Shown here in pieces: positions 46,460-58,699 of a stretch of 64,000 nt of DNA. Where the stretch lies: positions 22,907,734 through 22,971,733 of the forward strand of contig ML681996.1 of NCBI GenBank assembly GCA_007922195.1. Reading direction: 5' to 3'. This stretch comes from Podocnemis expansa (lineage: Eukaryota; Chordata; Testudines; Podocnemididae). Made by a program: the position numbers and the translations under genes. The notes under the pieces were generated by a model, which made no database searches, had not been told where the DNA came from, and worked only from the letters and a program-made list of their open reading frames with translations. How positions within the stretch are numbered: position 1 is the first letter of the stretch; each line of letters begins with the position of its first letter.

Positions 46460-46467
46460 CTATAAAG

Positions 46468-49285
46468 CATCTCCATGTGTTTGGGACTACACCCCTGCTA
46501 AATTTTAAAGTCCTGTTATAAAACTTGAACTTATTAAAATCCATCAAGAAAAATGGTGGATGTAAAATAATTTAAAAATAGGAACTGCTGCCATGTACAT
46601 AAAAGAAAAATTATACTGATAAAAATGTATTCTATCATGTTCATTCACATTATGGTTGTATGTACACTGAAAATTTGGTAAAATTCTCCCATGGTTTATT
46701 TGGCATTTAGCTAGATGAATAGTGCTAAAATGCTTAGGTGAAGACTGAACTGTATCGTTATCTTTTCTATACAAAATGTTTACAATTGTTAACCTCTCTC
46801 TAGCTGTAAAATAAATAATAGTTTTGAGCCTTCTCCTAAAACAATTTGGGCACCTTTAAAAATGTTCCTTCTCACTTCCAAAGACTCAGAAGTACTTTCA
46901 ATTACAAAACCATAAATAATAGCTTTATGATAGGAAAGTGCAATAGCTATATAGAAATGAAATTAGCAGCACACAAACCATATGTGAAGAATATGGCTGT
47001 CATGAGAAACCCAGTTATTAATGGCAAGGTTTGTTGAAGCCCAGAACCCTTAATCAGAAAACAGTCCCCACCCATGTACAATCTCATTCAGAAAACTAAT
47101 TAAACTCACTGATAGGCAAATGGGCACCAGCACAGAGCTCTCTTCTCCTGTCCAGTCCTAACCAGTGAAGCCCATATTACCAGCTACTAGTGTGGTCTTC
47201 AGCCATCAGGTTTGGTTCAGTTACATCACCTGTACCAGATCACTGCCTCCCATTCTAACCTATAAAAGCTTACCCTTCTGCCTAGGTGAGAATTCAGACA
47301 CTTTCGACAGAAAACTCTGAGCAAAACAGAATTCCTGGATAAAGTAGCACTTCTCATACCCTTTGGTCACCTTGGACCCATTACCCTATTAGTATCAACA
47401 ACCTGCAACCCTAAGTAACCTATTTTCCCCAGGCTATACTTGTCACTATTTCTCCCTCAATACATTCTGTAGATAAATGTACATACTTTGTATAATGTTT
47501 CCCCAAACTGAAGACAGACTTTAAACAATACAACACAAAACCTATACAAAAATGCAGTGTTAAAATATGATTTATGTGCCACAAGGCCACAAGCTGCCTT
47601 GTTTCTCTTTCCTTTATAGGGTGAAAAAACAATTTATTTTCCCTGAAAGCAAGGGCTGAGTGTCTGAAAGCACCCCACATGCTCAGTTGAAAAAGGGGGC
47701 AACTTATTTGCAAGGGCTTTGTATTTGCATGAGTACAGTTAAGTACTTAACATAATTTAATTGTATATGGATAAAACATCTAGGTGCTGGGCATGATTAG
47801 TGTTGGTCTGCAGTTACAAATTACTTTTCTATTAACTGCAGGGGCAAAGAAATATTGTCCTTCACTGTCCACAAATGGCAGTAGAACTGTGTTTAGCCTG
47901 TTCTGATGAAAAATTCACTCACCTTAACAGAGTTCAAAAGGGTGATAGACAGATGCTCCAGGACTGTAAGAGCAAAAGGGAGGGGATGAGGAGTTCTGCT
48001 GCTGAGATTGCACTAGTGCTGACAAAGGGCTATCCTCAGGCATGGACTGACCTTCTTCTCCCATTGTTAAAACATGGAGTTAATGATTCCTTTTGAAGCC
48101 TTCTGTTCTGAAGCAGGGACCTTGCTCCTGTATCAGCAGAGAGGTTTTTCATGAGCTGAAATTCTTCAGGAACTGAAATCACTAGAGATACTGGGAGGCC
48201 TTGACTGACAAGCAGCGAACTGGAGTTAGCAGTGGTTAGCACCCGCAGACAGTAAAAGCCAGGAGCAGTCAGTGCCTGCCAGTGGTGGGAGCCACAAGAG
48301 CAGGAGCCAGGAGCTGGGGACACAGTAAGACTCAAAGATGGCAGGAAACAACCACAGAATGGGGCCTCATCAAGGCCATGTTTAGCAAGAGCCTGCAGGA
48401 GGTGACTGGCTGAGCCTACCAAATGAAACTAGGACCGTCAGTACAGGGGAAAGTGAGAAGTGGGGACATGCCCCACATACCCTGCAGTGGGAAGGTTCTG
48501 TTCATTGTATTTATGAATTCTGCATTGCTCTGTTTTCCCAAACCAGTGCTGTTTGGATACTTCCTTGCTTTTATTGAAATGTTTATTTTCTACACTCAGA
48601 CTTTACTTGTGAAAGGGGAAGTATTGCCTTTTAAGCCCCCCAAGGAGTAGCGTGCGATTTACTAGTAGACTGCAGGGGCATTGCTGGATCTGGGCTTACG
48701 GGTCTTGAGCCCTGAGTCCATGCGTCCAAGCCCTGGGTCTTTATCCAGGCCAGCGGTGCTCCTGCTAGACAGGGTGGGGGCTCAAGTCAGTTTAGTGTTG
48801 TATTGATAGTAGGAATCCTATAAATATAGAATTTGGCACTTTGCTGCTGCCAGCTTTACCTGGAAGAACGGTTACATCCCATTGAAGTCATCTTGCTCTG
48901 ATCTCTACAATAGGCTGTGTTATGCCACTTACTGTTTTGAGTGGTTTCAAGCTAAAAAATTGTTTCTTGAATCCTGCCTATCACATAGTATTTCCACAAT
49001 TCTTCTTCAGGTGCTGACTGATACCAGCAAGGCTGAAATTTAAAGTAAAAACTATCCTTTACTTATTCTAGACTCAAATTGGCCTTAATAAAGATTAAGG
49101 CTGGTTTTTGTTCATTTAAACCTCTGTCCCAGGATGCACTTCCATGCATCCCAGGTTATGATGTATGTACCTTTTCTGTTCACTTTTGCAATGTAATTGT
49201 ATGGTTTGATGCCAGTTATGCCATGCAAGGTTCCCTTTTGAATGTTCTACTTTATTGTTATGGTGTCATGTTTCCTGCAGCATCA
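46468..49285. other. Long stretch without recognised features
   Basis: Several frames of 60-130 codons occur (for example 48036-48422 minus) without domains or splice context. Nothing resembles a known repeat clearly enough to call. Confidence 0.45.
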
Positions 49286-49289
49286 CACA

Positions 49290-50370
49290 CATGTACACCT
49301 GTGAAGCCTGTTACAGGGCTATCTGTCAGCACAGAGGCTGGAGAGGTATAAGACAAAGACAATGCAACTAGAGCTTGCTGGCTCAGGTGGAACAAAGGAA
49401 ATCAGTTTGTCCCATGAAGAGAAGGGGCTGAGAGGGGATTGAAAACAAATACAGACACTTTGAACGGTTAGGAGTTCTTTGCCAGAGAAACTCCATCTTG
49501 AAATATCCTCCATCTTCAGGCAAGATCTGGGCCCTGCCTAGTATTTGGCTGAGACTGACTATAAAAACATCTGTTAACCAACCATATTGTGAGTAATCTT
49601 GGATCATGAAGTTACATTAGGTAGTGATGTTTAAACAACAAGAGTCCTGTGGCACCTTAAAGACTAACAAATTTCTTTGGTCATCAGCTTTCATAGGTCA
49701 CCAACCCACTTTGTCAGATGCAGCAGGAGAGTGGGTTGGAGCCCACAAAAGCTGATGCCCAAAGAAATTTGTTAGTTTAAGGTGCCACAAGACTCTTATT
49801 TTTGCTATACATGGGCTAATATTGCTACCCCTCTGGAACTTGTCACCATGCAAGATAGTGTTGTTAGATTGGCATGCATTTTACATCTTTTATTTGCTTA
49901 TGGTAATGTCTGACTCCTTTATTAAATGTTTGTGCACTGATTTGCTATAGACTCTTTTAAAATCACATTCTAAGCAATAAACTAATCTCTGTGTTATCTA
50001 AAACTGTGTACACATAAGAGCGTATGAATAAACAAAGCTGGATATTCTCATTTCTTTGTCAAATGAGCGAACTGGAGTCCATGAACCTAACAGTGATTGG
50101 GGAAGGGTCCTGATCTCTGTAAAACTGTATTTCCCAGTTTGGCATCTGGGTGTGCTCACTGAGGGACTGTCTTTAAGTGTCTGGAAAGCACACACCCACT
50201 GCCTAGGACCACTTATGTGCAGGATGTTGGCATGAACTGACTCAGAAGTGAGTGGTCACCTGACACAGCACAGTAAGTTAGGGTTCAGGAATAGAGTTTG
50301 GCGGGCCACAGCAGCACACCAGACCAGATTCTGGGAGGGTAATGTTACAACTCCAACCCCAGCTTCAATC
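49290..50370 (+). repeat. Unclassified interspersed repeat, possibly LTR-like, split by an HHR-family copy
   Basis: The 'aaacttctaagcaataaact'-like polyadenylation context near 49970-49985 and the long 'actgagggactgtctttaag' segment (50158 onward) look like repeat-family DNA. I cannot prove termini. An HHR-family palindrome sits inside at about 49633-49840. Confidence 0.3.
49633..49840. mobile_element. HHR-family palindromic repeat
   Basis: Two inverted arms ('gagtcctgtggcaccttaaa' and 'ttaaggtgccacaagactct') meet near 49720. Only the right arm reaches the head ('gctatacatgggctaatatt', then 'gctacccctctgga'). The left arm begins inside, as in the 20 kb copy. The CTGATGA box is mutated in both arms (CTGACAA on the minus strand in the left arm), while GAAA survives on the left. 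No clear 12-bp duplication was found. Confidence 0.75.
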
Positions 50371-50426
50371 TGCCATTCTTATTGGGGATAAAGTAACTAG
50401 GCCAGTTTAAATATGAAGTGACCTGA

Positions 50427-50675
50427 AGAAGGACTGTCCAGTGGTTAAGGCACTAACCTATGTCTTGCAAGACCAGGATTTAAGTCCTTACTCTGGCATA
50501 GAATCACTGTGTGACCTTGGATAAGTCATATAGGTAGGGAACTGAGGCATAGGGAAGATAAATAGTACTTCCCTACCTCAGAAGTGTATTCTGAGGATAA
50601 ATATTTTAAGAGATTGTGAGGTGCTCAAACACTATGGCACTGAGAACCATATTAAAAAACAAACAAATGTTTTTA
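50427..50675 (+). mobile_element. CORE/MIR-type tRNA SINE
   Basis: A tRNA-like head has an A-box-like region ('agtggttaaggcactaacct') and a B-box-like region (GGATTTAAGTCC). The core follows ('cactgtgtgaccttggataa' and onward), then the tail ('agagattgtgaggtgctcaa'). This is a near-complete, moderately old pol III retroposon. Confidence 0.75.
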
Positions 50676-50679
50676 GCTA

Positions 50680-52205
50680 TATAGCTAAGATAGAAATATC
50701 ACTTAAGCCCAAATGAATACTGAACCAGATAATCGTGAGGCTCACAACTATCTGATTTTGTTTTATTTCCAGCATCTTCTATTGTCTTCTTAGTCTTGTC
50801 TGCTTTTTCAGTAAAGAAATACAGCTAGTTTTTTTTTTTTTCTGAAATTCATTCATTAAGTATTTTTTGGTAACTTGTCACATGCTGTTTTTCTAGTTTG
50901 CATAGATTTGTCTCTATTTGCTAGTCAATTATTGTTTGCTTCTGCTTGCTTTGAAAATTACATTGATTATTTCTGTCTTTTTTTGTTATTGTTCCATTTT
51001 TACATGACTGTACTTTGCCAGTGCCAAACAGTTTTATACACACATTTCATAGTATTTATTTTATGAGCTACTGTCATCCATTTAAAATGTCAGTCCAACT
51101 CATGTCTTCCCCTTCTCAATGAGAATAAATTTTGGTTTCAACTTTTCTTCACCACATATCCTTGAAGCTTGATCTCATTCTTTCTGCACTATGCTGTATT
51201 CTCAGTCCATTGTATGCTTTGTAAGGTAACAAGACCAATATTTCATACTGCATTCAAGGTAAGGTGTAACCATCATTTCAGATAAAAATAATACCTCTAC
51301 CATTGATTTATATTGTATCTCCTTAGCAATACAAACTTAGCACCTTTTTTGTCTTCAGATTTGCAACTGCACTGCACTTAGAAGACTTTATAGATTTTGT
51401 TGTGTGTGTCTGCAATAATTCCCAAAAACTTTTTTTCAGTTTTTGGTCAGAATGCTACAGATTCTTTCCTTTTAGCTCATTTGATATTTTCTCCCTTTGA
51501 TTCTATGATTTATTGTGATGCATTTGCAACTGACTAACCCAGTTAAGGTGATCTATATTTTGCTGTATGTGACTACTTGTTTCTTATTATGTCCCAGATT
51601 TAATGCAGAACTTCTAATCTCCCTCTCTCTCTTTTTTCAGATTATTCTTATGCCACACCTACAGATTCCACAATTTTTGCTTGTGTGCACTGTGTGCAGA
51701 ATGGGCAGATAAAACAGACATTCTCTGATTCCCCAGGCCAGAGTAAACAAAGAGTGCAGACATTTAGTACATTCTGATGGCTGCGGATGAGCTATTTCTA
51801 GGCAGGGTGAAGATAAGGCTAGACTCACCATCTATCCACCTTGGGTACTTGGATGGCCGTATCTGGAATAGCTGAAGCTATACCTTTTGAATGGCTATGG
51901 CAAGGCATGTACCCCTTATAATCCTCCCAAGTTTATAGACACACTAAGCTGATCAGGCAATGCTCCTCCTCCAGCTCCATTCTCAAGATTTTTCAATTAC
52001 ATAATCTTCCTGTGTATAGGGGTCAATTTTCAAAGCTTTCTTTACACATCCCTATGCTTCTTAGAGGGAATTCCAAGCCTATTACAAATATCAAGGGGAA
52101 ATTATTTAGCTATTTAAGATAATTGGTAAGGTTTAACAGTGGTCCCATTTTGATTACTTTGGCCATTTTAAATCTCCCACATTAGTATCCTGCCTGTGTA
52201 CAACT
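50680..52205. other. Unassigned A/T-rich non-coding DNA
   Basis: A T-run lies at 50829-50841. No gene or repeat was recognised. Confidence 0.45.
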
Positions 52206-52209
52206 CTTA

Positions 52210-52616
52210 GGCTATGTTCACATGTAAACTGTTATTTCAAACTAAGTTATTTTGAAATGAGTTATTTCAAAATAAAGTCCTTATTTCGAAATAAGTTAAT
52301 TCAAATTAAGGGAAAGCCTGCTATTGAAGCGGCTGTTATTTCGAAATGGTTATTTCGAAATAAGGCCATTTGGACATGTTGTTTTGAAACAGTTGTTTTG
52401 AAACAATGGTGTTGTTTTGAAACAACGTGTCCGAATGCCATTGTTTCGAAACAGCCGTTTCTAAACAACGGCTATTTCGATTTCAAGCAAGGTTTTACTG
52501 TTTCAAAACAATGGGTCCCGTTGTTTCAAAATAACAGAATGTCGTGTGGGCATAAGAAATTTTATTTCAAAACAATGGCTGTTGTTTCGAAATAAACCTC
52601 TCGTCTGAACACAGCC
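52210..52616. mobile_element. Harbinger-type MITE, 407 bp
   Basis: It begins GGCTATGTTCACATGTAAAC and ends CGTCTGAACACAGCC. TTA lies on both sides (52207-52209 and 52617-52619). The interior matches the reverse complement of 20577-21010 along its whole length, with scattered substitutions and small indels. It is rich in TTTCGAAA palindromes. Confidence 0.9.
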
Positions 52617-52628
52617 TTAAGGTCACAA

Positions 52629-52668
52629 GGTCCAAGGGGACAGCTGTGTTAATTAGTTAAGCAAAAGA
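52629..52668 (-). mobile_element. HHR-family head fragment
   Basis: The segment 'tccaaggggacagctgtgtt', then 'aattagttaagcaaaagaag', matches the family head. The copy stops there, ten bases after the MITE duplication. Confidence 0.45.
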
Positions 52669-52669
52669 A

Positions 52670-53810
52670 GTAAGGTAACCAACGTGATCACTGTCTTCAC
52701 CTCTAAGATAGACACTTTGGTTGGGCCAGGCTGCCACTGAGGTGAAGGAAAGGGCCAACCCTATTTGCTGGAACTGAGACAAGCCCCTACATGGAGTTCA
52801 GCTTTGTCATTTTGGGAAATACATGTGTTCTGGTTGCCCCTTTCCTGAATGCTTACTTGTGCACCTTTCTGCAGCTGGGCCTTAAAATAATTAGGTTTGT
52901 TCAGGGTAAGATACTTCTACAGTAGGAAGTCTGTAGGGTGGGTAATTTGATATGATGTTTGGGGCATAACTGTAAATTAGCATTACCTGTACTTTCTCAA
53001 TACAACCTTTATCTGCACAAGTAACAAATAGTACCTAAGCAGAGAGACACCGTCTAATAAAAGGTACTTTGCTCCATTCCCTATCTTGTGTCATTTTGCA
53101 GTCACCTTAATTTGGCCATGATTTAATACAATCATACTCCAACGAGAAAATTGATGAAATAATGCATTTTAAAATAGGTTGATGGAGTTCACTAAAAAAC
53201 GATTTGATATTAGGACTTTTGCAGGAGTTTGGTAGGGGTCTAACCCATCTCATATTGAAGTTAGTGAGAGCCAACTGCAACCCACATACTTCCTATACAC
53301 TTCCCATACACATATTCAGCAAGGAAAAAGAGCACTCTCTGCAGACTGCTGGGAGTCTGTCTTAAGTGTCACCCAGGGCCTTCCCAAGGTGGGGGCAGAG
53401 ATCAAGGCCAATTGACCTATTGAGGGCCAGCCACCCCTTGCAATGGTGGGAACAGAGAATTCCAGCCTAGAGGCCGGGCCCTGCGTTCCTGCCCCTCCCC
53501 GAGCTAACTACTCTGTCCCCAGGGGCGGGGTGGGCCAGCACAGGGGTGGGGCAGGAGATTGAAGCCCAGCCTCTAGGGTGGCCTGCCCTACCCCTGAGCC
53601 AGCTACTCCAGCATGGGGGCAAGGAGGACTGTCAAAGAGCAGAGGCTGGGTTCAACACTCCCACCCCACTGCCTTCAGCTTTGCACCAAGGCAGTGGGAC
53701 GGGGGAGGAGGACAGTGTGGCAGTGGGGGTAGTGGGAAGGGCCCACAGAACTTCAGGGCCTGGAGTGATCACCCCTCTCGCACCCTCCTAAGGATGTCCC
53801 TGCTGCCACC
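52670..53810. other. Unassigned DNA, GC-rich towards the end
   Basis: The block at 53365-53800 is GC-rich, with several overlapping frames in multiple phases, a composition effect and not coding evidence. No repeat terminus was found. Confidence 0.4.
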
Positions 53811-53814
53811 CATC

Positions 53815-53910
53815 AAGGTTCAAAAAGTTAGTCTCTTAATTTTGCATCTTGCCCTGATTTTTGCATTTTCAGGTGGTTATCCCAGGAGGCCTGGGTCACA
53901 CTGGGTATGT
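53815..53910 (+). repeat. Fragment of the LTR-like repeat also at 10.1 and 58.8 kb
   Basis: The segment 'ttttgcatcttgccctgatt', then 'tttgcattttcaggtggtta', is nearly identical to 59125-59170 and similar to 10445-10485. Confidence 0.6.
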
Positions 53911-54065
53911 TTCTATTTGTGGAAAAATATGCCCTTGATCTCTGAAGATGCTATTGCAAACAGCATAGCACTGACCTGCATGTGTTTATTTTACTAAGTC
54001 ACCTCACAAATGCTCAATCCTATCTTGTTGTTATAATTTGTCACACTATTATATGTCTCCTCCTA

Positions 54066-55078
54066 GGCTATGTCTACACGGGGAGTGCTTGTTTCGAAAC
54101 AACACGTTTCGAAACAAGCTGTTTCGACATAATATGTTATTTCGAAACAACTTATTTTGCTGGAGAAAAACCATGTCTGCGAAATAAGGGAGTGAAATAG
54201 CAGGTCCACAGTGTGGACCTGCTATTTCGCCTGGGGAGGGGACTGCAGGCACCCATAGGGTGCAGTGCAGAGGGGCACTGCACCCCATGGGTGCCTGCAG
54301 AGGGCTGCAGGCACCGGCGGAGTCAGGCGCAGGGCTGCGCCTCACTCCGCCAGTACCTGCAAGGGACTGCAGGCACCATGCCTCACCTGGCGGGTGCATG
54401 CAGCCCCCTGCAAGCACCCGCCAGGAGAGGGCAGCGGGGCACTTCACCCCAGGGGCTTTAAAGCCCCTGCTGCCCCCCAACCTGGAGGCGCGGCCCCGGC
54501 GCGCGGCTGAAGCCCGCCGCTGCCGGGGCCGGAGTAAGCGCGGGCCAGAATCCCCGGCCTGACNNNNNNNNNNNNNNNNNNNNNNNNNNNNNNNNNNNNN
54601 NNNNNNNNNNNNNNNNNNNNNNNNNNNNNNNNNNNNNNNNNNNNNNNNNNNNNNNNNNNNNNNNNNNNNNNNNNNNNNNNNNNNNNNNNNNNNNNNNNNN
54701 NNNNNNNNNNNNNNNNNNNNNNNNNNNNNNNNNNNNNNNNNNNNNNNNNNNNNNNNNNNNNNNNNNNNNNNNNNNNNNNNNNNNNNNNNNNNNNNNNNNN
54801 NNNNNNNNNNNNNNNNNNNNNNNNNNNNNNNNNNNNNNNNNNNNNNNNNNNNNNNNNNNNNNNNNNNNNNNNNNNNNNNNNNNNNNNNNNNNNNNNNNNN
54901 NNNNNNNNNNNNNNNNNNNNNNNNNNNNNNNNNNNNNNNNNNNNNNNNNNNNNNNNNNNNNNNGCGGTTTGCTTCTTTCGAAATGGCCGTGCGTCGTGTG
55001 GCCATGCCACTTCTTATTTCGAAACAACCTCTGTTGTTTCGAAATAAGAACCCTGTGTAGACATACCCCTAGAGATTT
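54066..55078. mobile_element. Harbinger-type MITE with GC-rich core and an assembly gap
   Basis: It starts GGCTATGTCTACACGGGGAG and ends CCCTGTGTAGACATACCC. CTA flanks both sides (54063-54065 and 55079-55081). The outer parts carry TTTCGAAAC palindromes and the inner part is GC-rich (54235-54563). The gap of 400 N lies inside, so the true length is unknown and an internal gene could be hidden. Reading frames that span the Ns are artefacts. Confidence 0.85.
54564..54963. other. Assembly gap, 400 N
   Basis: Four hundred unknown bases follow a very GC-rich flank (CGCGGC-rich near 54480-54545). The round length suggests a scaffold placeholder or an estimated size. Confidence 0.99.
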
Positions 55079-55084
55079 CATCTG

Positions 55085-55765
55085 TCTCACACTGACTATA
55101 GTCTAGGACAAAGTTCTCACATGATACAAAAGATTTTTCCAAACCTCTCAAAGTTAATGGCCATACCAACAACAGTCATATAGTTTACTCCTAAAAACCT
55201 CTGTAACTGTAGTGTTAGAAGGACCTAATGTTGCTTACGCCTAATTAACTTAGAGCTTTGACAATGGAATTTGGACCCTTTTACCTTAGAGCAGGCTTTC
55301 AAATCCAGCCCCATTATAGTGACTGCCAGTTATTACTTCTGATGACTGTTCAGCAGGGCCATAAGTCATGTGAGGTGACGGGGCCTTTACCCTGGGCGCT
55401 CTATCAAGTGGATCCGTTTGACCCCTCAATTGACGTGTGCACATACCTTGCTGCTTGCTTCAATGCACCCTGGGTACCAAAATACTTAGTTCCAGCACTG
55501 CTGCTCATTGATGTTTTTAAAAGGAATTTGGGACTACAATCCTTGTACTAAAAGGCAAGTGTCCATTTTACAGAATACCATATCATTGCCCTGTTGCCAA
55601 TTTCCAGTAAAGCTGAGAAAGATTGTTGGATTAATAATTTATTCTCCTAGAAATGCAGTTTTTGTGCACTCAAAAGTATTCATACATTTGCCTTAAATAG
55701 TCCTAGGTTGTCTTTTTTTGTTTGGTTTTTTAGTTTCTGGTGTCAGAGACCTACCTTTTAAGCTT
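55085..55765. other. Unassigned non-coding DNA
   Basis: The 97-codon frame 55258-55551 has no recognised domain. No repeat was recognised. Confidence 0.4.
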
Positions 55766-55769
55766 CAGG

Positions 55770-55850
55770 GTACTTGTAAGAGCACTCACCTGGGCTACAG
55801 GAGACATGGGTTCATTTTCCCCTCTACCAAATGTGGGCAAGAAATATGGA
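55770..55850 (+). repeat. tRNA-derived SINE fragment
   Basis: The segment 'agagcactcacctgggctac', then 'aggagacatgggttcatttt', has the spacing of a tRNA head leading to a B-box (GGTTCATTTTCC). The body is not recognisable. Confidence 0.5.
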
Positions 55851-56271
55851 CAGTATAGACTCATATCATCGACTCTGTAAAAGAATTCCTTAATTGAGAA
55901 CTGACCAGATTGAGACATGAGTGACTCAACAGGCCTGAAAGAGAGAGGATTTAGAAGGAATGCACTCTAAGACAAATAACAGTGCCATTGGAGATATGGT
56001 GAAGAACTGCAGACCTAAAGACTGTAATTAATACCTCTCTGTGCCAGCCTACCATGTCGCTGTTTTTCCTTCTTCTCATGTTTTGCTGACTTCCTTGACT
56101 TATTGTTTATTGTTTATTAAAGCTGCCTAGATTGTGCTAACTTTTAATACTGTTTCTCTTGACAGTTTTTGGTGCCTCATTTTTTAAATTTCCCCGGATC
56201 TCCGCTGCAGTGTAAATAAATAAATAGCTGTTGTTTGTTTGCACTCAAGTTGGGGGTCTGCTGTTTTCTTT

Positions 56272-56570
56272 GACAACTCTAATGTCAGAAGGGACCAATG
56301 CGATCATCTAGTCTGACCTCCTGCATAATGCAGATGAAAAAACTTCACCCATCCATTCTTGCAATAAAGATTCTAACATATGATTGAGTTATTAAAGTCC
56401 TCAGATCATGATTTAAAGACTTTAAGATACAGAGAATCCACCAGCAAAAGAGTCATTTCCCGTGCTACAGAGGAAGGCCAAAAATCTCCAGAGCCCCAGC
56501 CAATCTGCCCTGGGGGAAAGCAGTATCCTACATTAAAAAGGAATACTGGAATACCTGGGCTAGCCTTTTT
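56272..56570 (-). mobile_element. LINE 3' end (CR1/L3-like)
   Basis: The segment 'tgtcagaagggaccaatgcg', then 'atcatctagtctgacctcct', is the reverse of the family terminus at 46225-46268. It is followed by the reverse of the 'gtctttaaatcatg' region (compare 46115-46140). Confidence 0.7.
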
Positions 56571-56654
56571 TGTTCTGGGTGTGGTTTTTTTGTTTGTTTG
56601 TTTGTCTTTTTTTTTATTCCATCTCTTCTGTTGAAGCTATTCCACTTTTTATAA

Positions 56655-56760
56655 TCAATTAGTCATTAGAGCAGGGACTTGAACTTAAATCTCCAACATA
56701 CTACATGAGTGCATTGACTACCAGGCTGCAGGATTACTCTCAAACTTTCATTTGCTCTGG
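56655..56760 (-). repeat. tRNA-derived SINE fragment
   Basis: On the minus strand, 'ctggtagtcaatgcactcat', then 'agatttaagttcaagtccct', has a B-box-like AGTTCAAGTCCC. The orientation is opposite to the fragment at 55770-55850. Confidence 0.5.
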
Positions 56761-56764
56761 CCTA

Positions 56765-57238
56765 AAGATTATTTATTTTCATTCATAGTGGCACTTTATG
56801 ATCACGGGGGCAGAGAAAAAATGTATAACCCCATTGGACATGATCCTTCTACACTAAACCTCTATCAAATTTGCCCTGGGCTATAACAACAATAGTGGTA
56901 AACCTTCAGGACTCTGTTTCCCATATTGCCTAGGCTCCAGACCATGGACAGAAGTACCAGAACCAAACTCAGGTGCAAGATTTGGTTTTACTTTCAGTTT
57001 GAGTGTAGCTGAGAGAGAAGCATCATAGCCAGGAAGGATATTTATATACTCTACATTCCTACCCAATGGAAGGCTTTGAGCTCTTTTGGCCTTCTATTCA
57101 TAGAAATAGTGTCATCTCAGGAGAGATCAGGAGGCTGAGGAGGGAGTCACAATAGACTACCAAGAGTTATCCTACCTACACATTGAAATCCAGACCAGAG
57201 AGCCATAAGGAAAAGACTACCATTTTTGGTGTACATAG
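56765..57238. other. Unassigned non-coding DNA
   Basis: No gene or repeat was recognised. Confidence 0.4.
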
Positions 57239-57246
57239 TTTATAAG

Positions 57247-57524
57247 TAGAGCCCTGCATGGATACAAATAAGGGGATCTGTATCCGACCTGGATCCACAA
57301 GAAATGGTCCGCGGATATCCATGTTGTATCTGCGGATGCAGATATAATGCAGATATCTACAGATATCTGCACATTTGCAGGGCTCTAGCTCTGTGCAGAT
57401 AAAAATATGTGGATCCATATCCGATCTGCATCCGCAAGAAATGGTCCGCAGATATCCGTGTTGTATCTGCGGATGCGGATATAAGGTGGATATCTGTGGA
57501 TATCCGTGGATTTGGAGGGCTCTA
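57247..57524. mobile_element. Tandem-dimer hAT MITE
   Basis: It starts TAGAGCCCTGCATGG and ends GGAGGGCTCTA. TTTATAAG lies on both sides (57239-57246 and 57525-57532), an 8-bp hAT-style duplication. Two similar units (57247-57387 and 57388-57524) sit head to tail, sharing 'gcaagaaatggtccgcagat' and 'tgttgtatctgcggatg' wording. The first unit has its own complete inverted ends. It is non-coding. Confidence 0.85.
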
Positions 57525-57534
57525 TTTATAAGAA

Positions 57535-58695
57535 CACCCTGTTCATTTATTTTGTTATTTTGTTTTAAACAAGCTCACAACTTCAGTGCCTTTACAGGTG
57601 AATCCAGGATTTATTGTCCTGAGGATGACAAGGAGAAGGCTGCAGTCACATCAAAGTTGTATCGCACAGAGGTCTGGGGTGTTTTCAGTTTTCCAGTACT
57701 GTCAGTGAACTGAAAAATCAGTTATTCCACCCAGCTCTAACTGCTACAGGGAGCCTATGGGTTAGATCAATAAATCGAAAAAAACCTCCCTCCCTTGTGG
57801 TCTGATTTAAAATAATTAAGACAAGGTACTACCTTGAGTACGCATGTTGATGTGTATTGCTCTGACCACTGCCTTTATTGGGTGTTCCCCTGTCTGCATT
57901 GTGCTTTAATGGGGAAACATTCAACATAATTTGAGGATTGTTTTAATTATGCATTTTATTTCAGGTTTCATCTATGTATTTCCTACTTCAGCATCTATTA
58001 GCCCTAGTAAGTCTCTTGTTTAGAGATTTTTTTTTAAACATCTTCTATATTCAAAGCTGAAGCAATTTAAATTGCTGGTCACCTTACATCCCCATTTTCT
58101 ACCTAGTCCTAAGAGTACTTTAAATCTACTATACATGGCTGATGTCTGTTAGATGAATATTTAGCTGATATTTTTTATTATTCCCATCTATTTTTGCTAC
58201 GCTCTTGTCTTTTCTGCAATTTTGCTCATCAAATATTTAAAAAGGCTTGAGAATCTGGCCAAAGATTCTTTTCCAATGATTGCTAACTATCAAGTACTAT
58301 ACTGTATGCTGAATAGCCCCAAAACATCCATTCTATTTGATGTTCCACATAGTCCTTTGAGATTTCATTTCAGTATAGGCTGTCATAGGTCCCAATCTTG
58401 GAAGCACTTACACATGTACTTACCTTTATGCACAAGAGGTCCATCTGAAGTCAGCAGGGCTACATACATTTTGAAAGTGAAACTCACGAAAGTTTGTGTA
58501 ACATCTGTATTTCAGCTAATAATTACACTAATCAAACTGCAGGCACAAGTTACACTAACCTGTTCTCATCAGACAATTCAAATGAGAAAATGTTCTTAAG
58601 TAAAAGTTGTTTACTGAAGATTCCTTTTAGGGAAACCTATCTTCAAAATCCTTTCTAATTCAGTAGCCCAAAGCAAACAATTCTGAATTGTAAAA
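57535..58695. other. Unassigned DNA with a possible ancient repeat
   Basis: The segment 58385-58480 ('gtcccaatcttggaagcact', then 'tacacatgtacttaccttta') resembles a widespread old amniote repeat, too decayed to name. The 125-codon frame over it (58222-58599) has no recognised domain. Confidence 0.4.
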
Positions 58696-58699
58696 ATGC

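Noticed and set aside
50427..50500. A functional tRNA gene
   Set aside because: A- and B-box-like sequence is present, but no cloverleaf can be drawn and the SINE core follows directly.
54049..55090. Minus-strand frames of 188-318 codons
   Set aside because: They run through 400 Ns and so are artefacts of the assembly gap.
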